Source: Candidatus Pelagibacter sp. (GTDB taxonomy: Bacteria; Pseudomonadota; Alphaproteobacteria; Pelagibacterales; Pelagibacteraceae). Taken from it: 26,313 nucleotides of DNA. Made by a program: the position numbers and the translations under genes. The stretch covers positions 1 to 26,313 of the forward strand of contig JAOIVP010000010.1 in assembly GCA_028224115.1 (NCBI GenBank), read 5' to 3'. Shown here piece by piece: positions 15,649-23,860 of the stretch. The notes beneath the pieces are model-generated. The model worked only from the letters and a program-made list of their open reading frames with translations. It was not told the origin of the DNA and did not search any database. Position 1 is the first letter of the stretch; every line of letters begins with the position of its first letter.

Positions 15649-16557
15649 TTATTTAAATTCTTTCTGGAATATATGCTTTGATCCACTCTTTTTAGCAAGG
15701 TTTATTTGTTTTTGTCTCATTCTAAATCTTGCTTTTTGAGTTTCTGTTAAATTATCGTAACAATTTGGGCAAGAAACACCTTCTTCATATTTCTTAGATT
15801 TTTTATCTTTAGGAGAAATTGGTTTTCTACAACCGCTACACATGAAGTATGTTCCAACTTTAAGACCATGTTGAAGGCTGATTCTGTTATCAAAAACAAA
15901 ACACTCCCCTTTCCATAAACTATCTTTTTCTTTAGTTTTTTTTAAATAATTTAAAATTCCACCATTCAATTGATAAATATTTTTAAAACCTTTCTTTTTT
16001 AAATATATCGAAGTTTTTTCACACCTAATTCCACCAGTACAAAACATTGCTACAGGTTTGTCTTTTTTAAGTTTATTTAGATATTTTGGAAAATCTCTAA
16101 AATTATTCACATCAGGGTTAACTGATTTTTTAAACGTACCAACATCAAATTCAAAAGGTTTCCTTGTATCTATTATATGAGTATCTTTTTTTTTGATTAA
16201 TTCATTCCATTCCTTAGGATCTAAATGTGTTTCTAAATTTCTTTCTTTAGAATTAAGAGTTAAATTCATTGGGACTACTTCTTTTTTAACTTTTACTTTA
16301 GGTTTGTGAAATGGTTGAAACTTACTTTTAGAGTTATTGCTATTATCAAATTCTTTAATAGAAAATATCTTTTTTATTTTATTAATAGCATCTCTAATAT
16401 CTTTAGTTTTACCAGATATAGTTCCGTTCAATCCCTCTTTGGCAATAATGACGGTTCCTCTGATACTTTTTTTAATCAAAAAATCTTGAATTAAAAGTTT
16501 ATTTTTCTTAAGTGAAATAAGTTTTTTAAATTTGTAGAAACCAAAAACCTCAAACAT
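15649..16557 (-). CDS. trhO: tRNA uridine(34) hydroxylase TrhO (rhodanese-domain protein)
   Basis: TrhO (YceA/YbfQ group) hydroxylates U34 of certain tRNAs in an O2-dependent way to give 5-hydroxyuridine. The 302-residue protein has an acylphosphatase-like N-terminal domain (GTVIIAKEGLNGTISG), a rhodanese domain (HIIDTRKPFEFDVGTF) with the active-site cysteine C173 in MFCTGGIRCEK, and a C-terminal cysteine cluster (CSGCRKPIS and SCPNCYD) followed by a basic tail. Length and domain order match the family. Its ATG shares a base with the TAA of the upstream O-methyltransferase gene (TAATG), so the two proteins are probably made together. That pairing suggests the hydroxyuridine is methylated further (see findings). 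Confidence 0.94.
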   Translation of the reverse strand: MFEVFGFYKFKKLISLKKNKLLIQDFLIKKSIRGTVIIAKEGLNGTISGKTKDIRDAINKIKKIFSIKEFDNSNNSKSKFQPFHKPKVKVKKEVVPMNLTLNSKERNLETHLDPKEWNELIKKKDTHIIDTRKPFEFDVGTFKKSVNPDVNNFRDFPKYLNKLKKDKPVAMFCTGGIRCEKTSIYLKKKGFKNIYQLNGGILNYLKKTKEKDSLWKGECFVFDNRISLQHGLKVGTYFMCSGCRKPISPKDKKSKKYEEGVSCPNCYDNLTETQKARFRMRQKQINLAKKSGSKHIFQKEFK

Positions 16558-17207
16558 TACAAAACTCTACAAACAGTCATGCCATCACCAAAAGGAATAA
16601 TTATCTGCTCTACTCTTTTGTCATTTGACACATGATCATTAAATTCCCTAATATAAATAGTAAATTTATCAATATTACTTTCATCAGCAACTTCACCATG
16701 CCATAAAACATTATCAATAATGATCAATCCACCTTTATTGATTAATGTTAAAGATCTCTCATAATATTCTTTATAATTCATCTTATCTGCATCAATAAAA
16801 ATCATATCAAATTTATATGAATTTAAGTCATCTAAACTTTCAAGAGCAGGCTTTATAATAGTTTCAATTTTATGTAATTGATTAGCTTTTTTAAAAAAAT
16901 CTAATGCTATTTTATTTGTTTTTTTATTCTTATCTAATGCAATTAATTTACCATCATCTGGCAATGCAAGAGCAATAGAGAGTGCACTTAAACCTGTAAA
17001 TGTTCCAATTTCCAAAACTTTTTTAATGTTAGATATTTTGATAATTAAATGAAGAAAGTGACACTGCGAAGGATCAATTTGCATTCTTTTAATATCACCT
17101 AAGGTATTATTATAGCTAATAATTTCTTGTTGTATTGGATGAAGTGATTGGCTAAGATTATCTATATAAGCTTGAAGTTTATCAGTAATTTCTAAATTCC
17201 TACCCAT
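16557..17207 (-). CDS. SAM-dependent O-methyltransferase (COG4122, caffeoyl-CoA OMT-like; possible TrmR-like tRNA enzyme)
   Basis: This is a 216-residue class I SAM methyltransferase of the metal-dependent catechol/caffeoyl-CoA type. Motif I is VLEIGTFTGLSALSIA (about residues 64-79), motif II is KLIALDKNKK, the metal-binding acidic motif is FDMIFIDADKMNYKEYYE, and GGLIIIDNVLWHGEVAD completes the site. The C-terminus ends IPFGDGMTVCRVL as in proteobacterial relatives. The family is usually annotated with small-molecule substrates. However, Bacillus TrmR (YrrM), of the same COG, methylates 5-hydroxyuridine 34 in tRNA to 5-methoxyuridine, and the gene here overlaps trhO by one base. A tRNA role is therefore plausible but inferred. 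It lies 38 bases downstream of gatB. Confidence 0.88.
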   Translation of the reverse strand: MGRNLEITDKLQAYIDNLSQSLHPIQQEIISYNNTLGDIKRMQIDPSQCHFLHLIIKISNIKKVLEIGTFTGLSALSIALALPDDGKLIALDKNKKTNKIALDFFKKANQLHKIETIIKPALESLDDLNSYKFDMIFIDADKMNYKEYYERSLTLINKGGLIIIDNVLWHGEVADESNIDKFTIYIREFNDHVSNDKRVEQIIIPFGDGMTVCRVL

Positions 17208-17245
17208 TGGTTTTTAAGTCCTTTGTGTCTACCAATTTATAGATA

Positions 17246-18721
17246 TTAAAGCTTTTTCTTTAATATCTCGTTTATTAATTGAGGATTTGCTTTACCACCT
17301 GAAACTTTCATTGCTTGACCTACAAAGAAACCAAATAATTTTTCTTTTCCGTTTTTATATTCGATAGCTTTTTCTCTATTATCATCAATAATCTTATCTA
17401 TTAAAGCTTCTAAAGCTTTCGGATCACTTTCTTGTTTAAGTCCTTTTTCTTCAACAATAATTTGGGGATCTTTGTCTCCATCCATCATTAGTTCAAAAAT
17501 AGTTTTAGCAATTTTTCCAGAAATTGTTCCATTTTTAATTAAATTAACCAATTTTGCTAAATTTTTTGCACTTATTGGACTTTGAGAAATTTCCAAATTT
17601 TTATTATTTAAAACTGCAAACAATTCTCCAGTAATCCAATTAACTGCTAATTTGATATCTTGGTTTTTTCCCATCTTTGCAACTACTTCTTCAAAATATT
17701 TAGCAGTTTCAATATCAGAGACTAAAATTGTTGCTTCATAAGGAGAAACTTTAAATTCATCTATAAATCTTTTCTTTTTATCATCTGGTAACTCAGGAAT
17801 ATCAGCTTTAAGTTCATTGATAAATTCATCTGTAACTTCCAGTGGTAATAAATCTGGATCAGGAAAATATCTATAATCATGGGCATCCTCTTTAGATCTC
17901 ATTGATCTCGTCTCATTTTTTTTTGTATCAAATAATCTTGTTTCTTGATCAATAGATTTACCTTCTTCAATTAAATCAACTTGTCTATTAGCCTCATAAT
18001 CAATAGCCATCTGCATAAATTTAATAGAATTTACATTTTTAATTTCACAACGTGTTCCAAGTTCTTTTGAGTCTTTTAATCTAACTGAAACGTTTACATC
18101 AGCTCTTAGAGATCCTTCTTGCATATTACCATCACATGTACCCAAATACCTCATTATAGATCTTAGTTTTTTAATATAAGCACTTACTTCATCTGGAGTT
18201 CTTAAATCTGGTTTACTTACTATTTCCATTAGAGCTATACCTGATCTATTTAAATCAACTAAGGTATTTTGTGGATCCATGTCATGAATACTTTTTCCAG
18301 CATCTTGCTCTAAATGAAGTCTTTCAATACCAACTTCTTTTTGACCTTCAGGCATATCAAGAATAACGGTACCCTCACCTACAATCGGATATTTAAATTG
18401 TGAAATTTGGTAACCTTGAGGTAAATCTGCATAAAAATAGTTTTTTCTATCAAACACTGATCTTTTATTAATTTCTGCTTTTAACCCTATTCCAGTCTTA
18501 ATAGCCTGCTTTACACAGTATTCATTAATTACAGGTAACATGCCTGGAAATGCTGCATCGACTAAACTTACTTGTGTATTCGGTTCAGCGCCAAATTTTG
18601 TAGAAGAAGATGAAAATAATTTTGAATTAGAGGTTACTTGAGCATGGACTTCTAAACCAATAACAACCTCATAAACATTATTATGTCTTTCGATTAAATA
18701 TTCAGATTTATCTTTAGCCAT
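17246..18721 (-). CDS. gatB: Asp-tRNA(Asn)/Glu-tRNA(Gln) amidotransferase subunit B (GatB)
   Basis: GatB binds the mischarged tRNA and holds the kinase site that activates Asp or Glu before amidation. The 491-residue sequence opens [22 protein letters not shown] and has [52 protein letters not shown] and [13 protein letters not shown] in the cradle domain. The helical and YqeY-like tail (from about 330) contains LINDKI-type helices and ends in [18 protein letters not shown], where it contacts the tRNA elbow. The ATG overlaps the gatA stop by one base. With gatC and gatA it forms a complete GatCAB set, implying that Gln-tRNA and/or Asn-tRNA are made indirectly in this organism. Confidence 0.98.
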   Translation of the reverse strand: MAKDKSEYLIERHNNVYEVVIGLEVHAQVTSNSKLFSSSSTKFGAEPNTQVSLVDAAFPGMLPVINEYCVKQAIKTGIGLKAEINKRSVFDRKNYFYADLPQGYQISQFKYPIVGEGTVILDMPEGQKEVGIERLHLEQDAGKSIHDMDPQNTLVDLNRSGIALMEIVSKPDLRTPDEVSAYIKKLRSIMRYLGTCDGNMQEGSLRADVNVSVRLKDSKELGTRCEIKNVNSIKFMQMAIDYEANRQVDLIEEGKSIDQETRLFDTKKNETRSMRSKEDAHDYRYFPDPDLLPLEVTDEFINELKADIPELPDDKKKRFIDEFKVSPYEATILVSDIETAKYFEEVVAKMGKNQDIKLAVNWITGELFAVLNNKNLEISQSPISAKNLAKLVNLIKNGTISGKIAKTIFELMMDGDKDPQIIVEEKGLKQESDPKALEALIDKIIDDNREKAIEYKNGKEKLFGFFVGQAMKVSGGKANPQLINEILKKKL

Positions 18722-20178
18722 TATTTAATCCACCAGTCAGTAATTTTATTTTTAAAATTTATTTTATCCTCCATTGCATAAGCAACATTCAATATTTCCT
18801 GCTCCTTAAAAGCTTTACCTATAATTTGTAATCCAAGTGGATAACCAAATGCATCATGACCAGCTGGAATAGATATTGCTGGTAAACCAGCTAAATTTAC
18901 AGGTACGGTAAATATATCATTTAAATACATAGAAACTGGATCATCTTTTTTCTCACCAATTTTAAAAGCTGAGCTAGGAGTGGATGGTGTTAATATTGCA
19001 TCAACCTTTTTATAAGCTTCATCAAAATCATTTTTGATTAATTTTCTAACTTTTTGAGCTTTCAAATAATAAGCATCATAATATCCTGAGGATAAAACAT
19101 ATGTGCCTATCATTATCCGTCTTTGAACTTCTGCACCAAATCCCTCAGATCTAGTCTTTTCATACATATCAATTAAATTTTCACCCTTTGCTCTAAAGCC
19201 ATATTTTACACCATCGTATCTTGCTAAATTTGATGAAGCTTCAGCCGGTGCAACTATATAATAAGTAGGTAACGCGTAACTAGTGTTCGGTAAAGAAATG
19301 TCTATTATTTCAGCACCACATTCTTTTGCGTACTGTATTCCTTTTTGCCATAAATCTTCTATTTCTTTAGGCATCCCCTCTACTCTATATTCTTTTGGTA
19401 TACCAATTTTTTTACCTTTAATATTTTTAGTTAATTCTTTGCTGTAATCATTTCTTTTAAAATCAATTGAAGTAGAATCTTTTTTATCGTAAGTGCTAAT
19501 AACCTCTTGAAGTAGTGCACAATCTTCAACATTTTGAGCCATTGGTCCTGCTTGATCTAATGAAGATGCAAAAGCAACAATTCCATATCTTGAACAGCTA
19601 CCATAAGTAGGTTTTAAACCTACTGTACCGGTAAATGACGCTGGTTGTCTAATAGAACCACCTGTATCTGTACCAATTGTGATTGGTGTAAGTTGACCAG
19701 AAACTGCTGCTGCAGACCCACCAGATGAGCCACCAGGTACTAATCCATTATCTATAGGGTTTTGTACATTACCATAAAAACTTGTTTCATTTGAAGATCC
19801 CATGGCAAACTCATCACAGTTTAACTTTCCAAGCAGTATAGCACCCTCGTTCCAAATGTTTTGCGTAACAGTAGACTCATATGTGGGAATAAAGTTTTCT
19901 AAAATCTTGCTTCCTGCCGTAGTTCTAATATTTTCAGTACAAAAGAGATCTTTAACGGCCATAGGTATTCCAGGTAATTTTAAATCTAAATTTGGATTTT
20001 GATCAAATTTTTTAGCTTTATTGATTGCATTAGAAAAATCTTCTGTAATGTAAGCATTTAATTCTTTTGATTTTTCTGAACGATCCACAAATGCTTGAGT
20101 TACTTCCTCAGAAGATAGTTTTTTATTTTTAATATTGTTAACTAATGAAGTTAATGACTGAGTTGTTATATCTGACAT
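18721..20178 (-). CDS. gatA: Asp-tRNA(Asn)/Glu-tRNA(Gln) amidotransferase subunit A (GatA)
   Basis: GatA is the glutaminase that releases ammonia from glutamine and channels it to GatB. It is an amidase-signature enzyme of 485 residues. The Ser-cisSer-Lys set is visible as K76 in [11 protein letters not shown]151 in [13 protein letters not shown] and S175 in [12 protein letters not shown], with the same mutual spacing as in the S. aureus enzyme. [17 protein letters not shown] and [14 protein letters not shown] are further family marks. It overlaps gatC upstream and gatB downstream by one base each (TAATG), so the three subunits should be made in equal amounts. Confidence 0.98.
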   Translation of the reverse strand: MSDITTQSLTSLVNNIKNKKLSSEEVTQAFVDRSEKSKELNAYITEDFSNAINKAKKFDQNPNLDLKLPGIPMAVKDLFCTENIRTTAGSKILENFIPTYESTVTQNIWNEGAILLGKLNCDEFAMGSSNETSFYGNVQNPIDNGLVPGGSSGGSAAAVSGQLTPITIGTDTGGSIRQPASFTGTVGLKPTYGSCSRYGIVAFASSLDQAGPMAQNVEDCALLQEVISTYDKKDSTSIDFKRNDYSKELTKNIKGKKIGIPKEYRVEGMPKEIEDLWQKGIQYAKECGAEIIDISLPNTSYALPTYYIVAPAEASSNLARYDGVKYGFRAKGENLIDMYEKTRSEGFGAEVQRRIMIGTYVLSSGYYDAYYLKAQKVRKLIKNDFDEAYKKVDAILTPSTPSSAFKIGEKKDDPVSMYLNDIFTVPVNLAGLPAISIPAGHDAFGYPLGLQIIGKAFKEQEILNVAYAMEDKINFKNKITDWWIK

Positions 20179-20465
20179 TATTCCACAACCTTTGGTACAA
20201 CAAAAAAATCTTCATTATCTTCAGGCGAATTTTTTATAATTTGCTCTCTTATATTCTCACTTTTGACTTCATCAGATCTAAATTTCAATGTAGTTTCGGC
20301 AACTGATGTTAATGGTTCAACTTTATCTGTATTTAATTCATTTAATTTTTCAATAAATTCAAAAATTGAGTTTAAATCACCAGCAAGTTTTTCAGCTTTT
20401 TGTTCATCAACTGAAATTCTTGATAATTTAGAGATATGCTTTATGGTTTTAAGATCGATGCTCAT
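20178..20465 (-). CDS. gatC: Asp-tRNA(Asn)/Glu-tRNA(Gln) amidotransferase subunit C (GatC)
   Basis: GatC is the small belt subunit that wraps GatA and docks it to GatB. The 95-residue form starts [21 protein letters not shown] and continues through [21 protein letters not shown] to the C-terminal [17 protein letters not shown], matching the family end to end. I choose the ATG at 20465: an upstream GTG at 20495 is in frame but adds ten residues that the family lacks and would leave only 20 bases to the divergent ruvX start. It is the first gene of the minus-strand run towards the nuclease. Confidence 0.96.
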   Translation of the reverse strand: MSIDLKTIKHISKLSRISVDEQKAEKLAGDLNSIFEFIEKLNELNTDKVEPLTSVAETTLKFRSDEVKSENIREQIIKNSPEDNEDFFVVPKVVE

Positions 20466-20515
20466 ATGGTATTTAAATATGTCGCAAACTATCACTTAAG
20501 TTAAAAATATACAAT
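20466..20515. promoter_or_regulatory. Divergent promoter region between gatC and ruvX
   Basis: These 50 bases separate the start codons of the gatCAB run (minus) and ruvX (plus) and must hold promoters for both unless transcription starts inside coding sequence. The spacer is A/T-rich, with a TATACA hexamer just before the ruvX ATG and a small ACTTAAGT palindrome. I could not pick convincing paired -35 and -10 boxes. Function is inferred from the layout. Confidence 0.35.
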
Positions 20516-20971
20516 ATGATCACTATTGAAGATTTAAAAAAAAAGCAGTCAGAAACCAGCAGATTGATTGGATTAGATCTAGGTTCAAAAAGAATTGGTG
20601 TGTCCATTTGTGATGAAAAGCAATCTATAGCAACACCATTTAAAACGATTAATAAGACTAATACTAATGAACTAATTGAAGAATTAAAAAAACTGATTAA
20701 CGAATATGATATTAAATGTATTATAATTGGCAATCCAATCAATATGGATGGATCATTGGGTAGATCGGCTCAATCAGTAAATGATGTTTCAAATAATATA
20801 GATAAAGCTATTGATGTAGACGTATGTCTTTGGGATGAAAGACTTTCAACGGTTGGGGCCTTTAATCTATCTAGTCAACTAGATGTAAATGTAAGTAAAA
20901 GAGAAAAAAGTATAGATCAAAATGCTGCGGCTTTTATACTTCAAGGAGCTATAGATTTTTTAAAGAATTAA
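20516..20971 (+). CDS. ruvX: RuvX/YqgF family nuclease (pre-16S rRNA processing / resolvase-like)
   Basis: YqgF proteins have an RNase H-like fold related to RuvC; in E. coli the protein takes part in 5' maturation of 16S rRNA, and a role in Holliday-junction resolution has also been proposed. The 151-residue product shows the first acidic residue in LIGLDLGSKRIGVSICDE (D21), the central strand CIIIGNPINMDGS, and the later catalytic motifs LWDERLST and DQNAAAFILQGAIDF. The 15 residues before the core are slightly longer than the family minimum. An A9 run at 20536-20544 is kept in frame. It is divergent from gatC and 42 bases upstream of pyrB. Confidence 0.93.
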   Translation: MITIEDLKKKQSETSRLIGLDLGSKRIGVSICDEKQSIATPFKTINKTNTNELIEELKKLINEYDIKCIIIGNPINMDGSLGRSAQSVNDVSNNIDKAIDVDVCLWDERLSTVGAFNLSSQLDVNVSKREKSIDQNAAAFILQGAIDFLKN

Positions 20972-21013
20972 TACTTGCCATAACAGTACTTTATAGTTAT
21001 AGAGTTAATTTTA

Positions 21014-21955
21014 ATGGCATCTAAATCAAACAAAGCTGTTAAAATTTCTCAAAAACATTTATTAGGTATCCAAGATTTATCAATTAATGATGTAAATCTT
21101 ATTTTAAACGAGTCACAATCATTCATCAAACTTAATCAAAGTAAAAACAAAAGATTAAATGTTTTGAATGGAAAAACACAAATTAATCTATTTTTTGAAC
21201 CATCTACACGAACACAGAGTTCATTTGAACTAGCAGGTAAACGTTTAGGAGCAGATGTTATGTCAATGAATATGGGAAACTCTGCCATTAAAAAAGGTGA
21301 GACATTAATAGATACCGCTATGACTTTAAATGCAATGCACCCTGATATAATTGTAATTAGACATCAAGACTCAGGTGCTTGTAATTTATTATCTCAGAAA
21401 GTTAATTGTGCTGTACTAAATGCTGGTGATGGTAGAAGAGAACACCCTACACAAGCTTTATTAGATGCTTTAACAATACTAAATAGAAAGAAAAAAATTC
21501 AAGGATTAAAAATTGCAATTTGTGGAGATATTCTCCATTCAAGAGTTGCAAGATCAAATATTTATTTGCTCACAATGTTGGGAGCAGAGGTAAATATTGT
21601 TGCACCAACAAACTTAATGCCAAAAGAAATTGAAAAATTTGGAGTAAATACTTTTACTGATATGAAAAAAGGACTTAAAGATTGCGATATAGTAATGATG
21701 TTAAGACTTCAAAATGAAAGAATGACAAGTTCATTTCTATCATCAAACAGAGAGTACTATGAATACTATGGATTAACTCCAGATAAACTAGATCATGCAA
21801 AACCCGATGCAATCATAATGCATCCTGGTCCAATGAATAGAGGAATTGAGATCGATACAAGACTAGCTGATGATATTAATAAAAGTGTAATAAAGGAACA
21901 AGTTGAACTTGGCGTAGCTGTTAGGATGGCTTGCTTGAAAATATTTTGTGAGTAA
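21014..21955 (+). CDS. pyrB: Aspartate carbamoyltransferase catalytic subunit PyrB
   Basis: PyrB joins carbamoyl phosphate and aspartate, the committed step of pyrimidine synthesis. The 313-residue protein carries the carbamoyl-phosphate loop [15 protein letters not shown] (S65, T66, R67, T68), [10 protein letters not shown], and the [16 protein letters not shown] motif typical of aspartate rather than ornithine transcarbamoylases, then [14 protein letters not shown] and [13 protein letters not shown]. No regulatory PyrI gene is nearby. The TAA is followed immediately by the ATG of pyrC', whose product is the usual structural partner in this enzyme class. Confidence 0.97.
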   Translation: MASKSNKAVKISQKHLLGIQDLSINDVNLILNESQSFIKLNQSKNKRLNVLNGKTQINLFFEPSTRTQSSFELAGKRLGADVMSMNMGNSAIKKGETLIDTAMTLNAMHPDIIVIRHQDSGACNLLSQKVNCAVLNAGDGRREHPTQALLDALTILNRKKKIQGLKIAICGDILHSRVARSNIYLLTMLGAEVNIVAPTNLMPKEIEKFGVNTFTDMKKGLKDCDIVMMLRLQNERMTSSFLSSNREYYEYYGLTPDKLDHAKPDAIIMHPGPMNRGIEIDTRLADDINKSVIKEQVELGVAVRMACLKIFCE

Positions 21956-23242
21956 ATGAAAAAACAATATTTTATAAACGCAAACATTATTGACCCTTAT
22001 AATTCATTAAATGAAAATGGTGGTTTAATAGTATCAGAAGATGGAAAAATTGAAGCTATAGGAAAAAAAGTAAACTCTAATAATTTACCAACTAGAGAAA
22101 AGCCTATAGATCTAAAGGGTAAATACATCTTTCCTGGACTTGTAGATATGAGAGTTTTTGTTGGTGAACCAGGTTATGAATATAAAGAAAATTTTAGAAC
22201 TTTAAGTAACGCAGCATTATCTGGTGGAGTAACATCAGTAGTTACAATGCCTAATACAGATCCAATCATAGATAACGTTTCAATTGTAGATTTCTTAAAA
22301 AGAAGAGGGAGAGATAAATCTAAAATTAATATTTTTCCCTGCGCTTCTTTAACACAAAATATTGAAGGTACTAACATGACGGAATTTGGTTTGTTGGCCA
22401 AAAAAGGAATAATTGCATTTACAGATGGTGTTAAGACTATTCAAAATACAAGTTTAATGTCTAGAATAATGAATTCTGCGAAAGACTTGGATTGTTTAAT
22501 AATGCAACATGCAGAAGATTATCATCTTTCAAAAAATGGAATGATAAATTCTGGAATAATTGCTACTAAACTAGGGTTATCAGGAATACCTGATATTGCT
22601 GAGAGAATAATCATAGAAAGAGACCTGGCACTTCTTGAAAAAAATAAATGTCGATATCATATATCTCAACTCTCAGCTGGAAAATCAGTTGAAGTAATTA
22701 AGGAAAGAAAAAATGATATTAAATTTACCTGTGGCGTCTCCATAAACAATTTGTCCCTTAATGAAAATGATATTGGTGATTTTAAAACATTTTTAAAATT
22801 GTCTCCCCCTTTAAGAAAAGAAGAAGATAGAGAAGCGTTGGTACAAGGATTAAAAGATAAAATTATCGATGTAATTGTTTCGGATCATAAACCTGAGGAT
22901 GAAGAATCTAAACGATTAACTTTTTCACAAGCAGCAACAGGTGCTTCAGGTATAGAAACGTTATTGTCTTTATCATTAGAATTATATCATAATGGATCAG
23001 TAAAACTTGAAACGATAATACAGGCCTTAACATCCAATCCTGCAAAAATTCTTCGTATTAATAAAGGAAATCTTTCAATAGGAAATGATGCAGACTTTTG
23101 TATTGTGGATTTAGACAAACCTTGGATAGTAAAAAAAGAAAACTTAGTTTCGAAATCTAAAAATACTTCAATTGAAGATAAAAAACTTCAAGGCAAAGTA
23201 ACTAATACCTTTGTAAAAGGTAAGGAATTATTTAAGATATAA
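21956..23242 (+). CDS. pyrC': Non-catalytic dihydroorotase homologue PyrC' (PyrX), partner of PyrB
   Basis: This 428-residue protein has the amidohydrolase fold of type I dihydroorotase (GLVDM, VVTMPNTDPIIDN, LSPPLRKEEDREALVQGLKD, TSNPAKILRI) but has lost its metal site. The usual DxHxHxRE motif reads D64-M-R66-V-F68-V-G70-E71, so both histidines and the substrate-binding arginine are gone. A third metal histidine is replaced in HISQLS (Q238), and HxxH-type residues in the following strand are also missing, while H185, D157 and D310 remain. Enzymatic activity is thus very unlikely. Such pseudo-dihydroorotases are known from Pseudomonas, where they are needed to assemble active PyrB dodecamers; the direct abutment with pyrB supports that role. 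A true dihydroorotase must be encoded elsewhere. Confidence 0.93.
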   Translation: MKKQYFINANIIDPYNSLNENGGLIVSEDGKIEAIGKKVNSNNLPTREKPIDLKGKYIFPGLVDMRVFVGEPGYEYKENFRTLSNAALSGGVTSVVTMPNTDPIIDNVSIVDFLKRRGRDKSKINIFPCASLTQNIEGTNMTEFGLLAKKGIIAFTDGVKTIQNTSLMSRIMNSAKDLDCLIMQHAEDYHLSKNGMINSGIIATKLGLSGIPDIAERIIIERDLALLEKNKCRYHISQLSAGKSVEVIKERKNDIKFTCGVSINNLSLNENDIGDFKTFLKLSPPLRKEEDREALVQGLKDKIIDVIVSDHKPEDEESKRLTFSQAATGASGIETLLSLSLELYHNGSVKLETIIQALTSNPAKILRINKGNLSIGNDADFCIVDLDKPWIVKKENLVSKSKNTSIEDKKLQGKVTNTFVKGKELFKI

Positions 23243-23244
23243 TA

Positions 23245-23823
23245 ATGGATTATTTAATTGTTGGTATTGTCTCATATTTAATGGGCTCTATTCCATTTGG
23301 TTTGATCTTGACTAAAATATTTTTGAATAAAGATATTAGGGAAATAGGTTCTGGAAATATAGGGGCAACAAACGCCTTAAGAACAGGAAATAAACTTATA
23401 GGTTATTCAACATTAATACTAGATATTGCTAAAGCTATAATTCCAGTTATTTTTGTTAAAATTAATTATCCTGACTTAATATATATAGCTTCTTTATGTG
23501 CCTTTTTAGGACACGTGTTTCCTATTTGGCTTAAATTTAAAGGTGGTAAAGGTGTAGCTACTTATGTTGGAATTTTATTTTCTATAAATTTATTACTAGG
23601 AATTATATTTGCAGCAAGTTGGGGTATTATATTTTTAATGTTTAGATACTCTTCACTCTCGTCTATTGTAGGCTCTATATCAATACCAATTTATATCCTG
23701 ATAACTGACCAAATAAGTAATGCTATTTTTTTTGGAATAATGTTTGTTTTAATCTTTTTTACCCACAGAGAAAATATTAAACGATTGAAAAATAAAGAAG
23801 AAAGTAAGACAAAAATTTATTAA
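23245..23823 (+). CDS. plsY: Acyl-phosphate:glycerol-3-phosphate acyltransferase PlsY
   Basis: PlsY is an inner-membrane enzyme that acylates glycerol 3-phosphate from acyl phosphate, the first step of phospholipid synthesis. The 192-residue product has multiple hydrophobic segments and the conserved motifs: SYLMGSIPFGLILTK near the N-terminus, IREIGSGNIGATNALRTG, and GHVFPIWLKFKGGKGVATY. It starts two bases after the pyrC' stop. In many alphaproteobacteria dprA comes next; here topA starts after only 37 bases. Confidence 0.96.
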   Translation: MDYLIVGIVSYLMGSIPFGLILTKIFLNKDIREIGSGNIGATNALRTGNKLIGYSTLILDIAKAIIPVIFVKINYPDLIYIASLCAFLGHVFPIWLKFKGGKGVATYVGILFSINLLLGIIFAASWGIIFLMFRYSSLSSIVGSISIPIYILITDQISNAIFFGIMFVLIFFTHRENIKRLKNKEESKTKIY

Positions 23824-23860
23824 TTTGACTATCAAAGACTTTTGAGTAGTTTGTTAAATT

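Noticed and set aside
20473..20742. Minus-strand open frame of 89 codons opposite ruvX
   Set aside because: It is antisense to conserved ruvX sequence and runs into the start of gatC. It has only low-complexity Ser/Ile/Leu composition, as expected for a shadow frame.
23824..23860. Intrinsic terminator between plsY and topA
   Set aside because: A short CAAAG/CTTTTG pairing is present but is only four to five weak base pairs with no following T run, so it is not supported.
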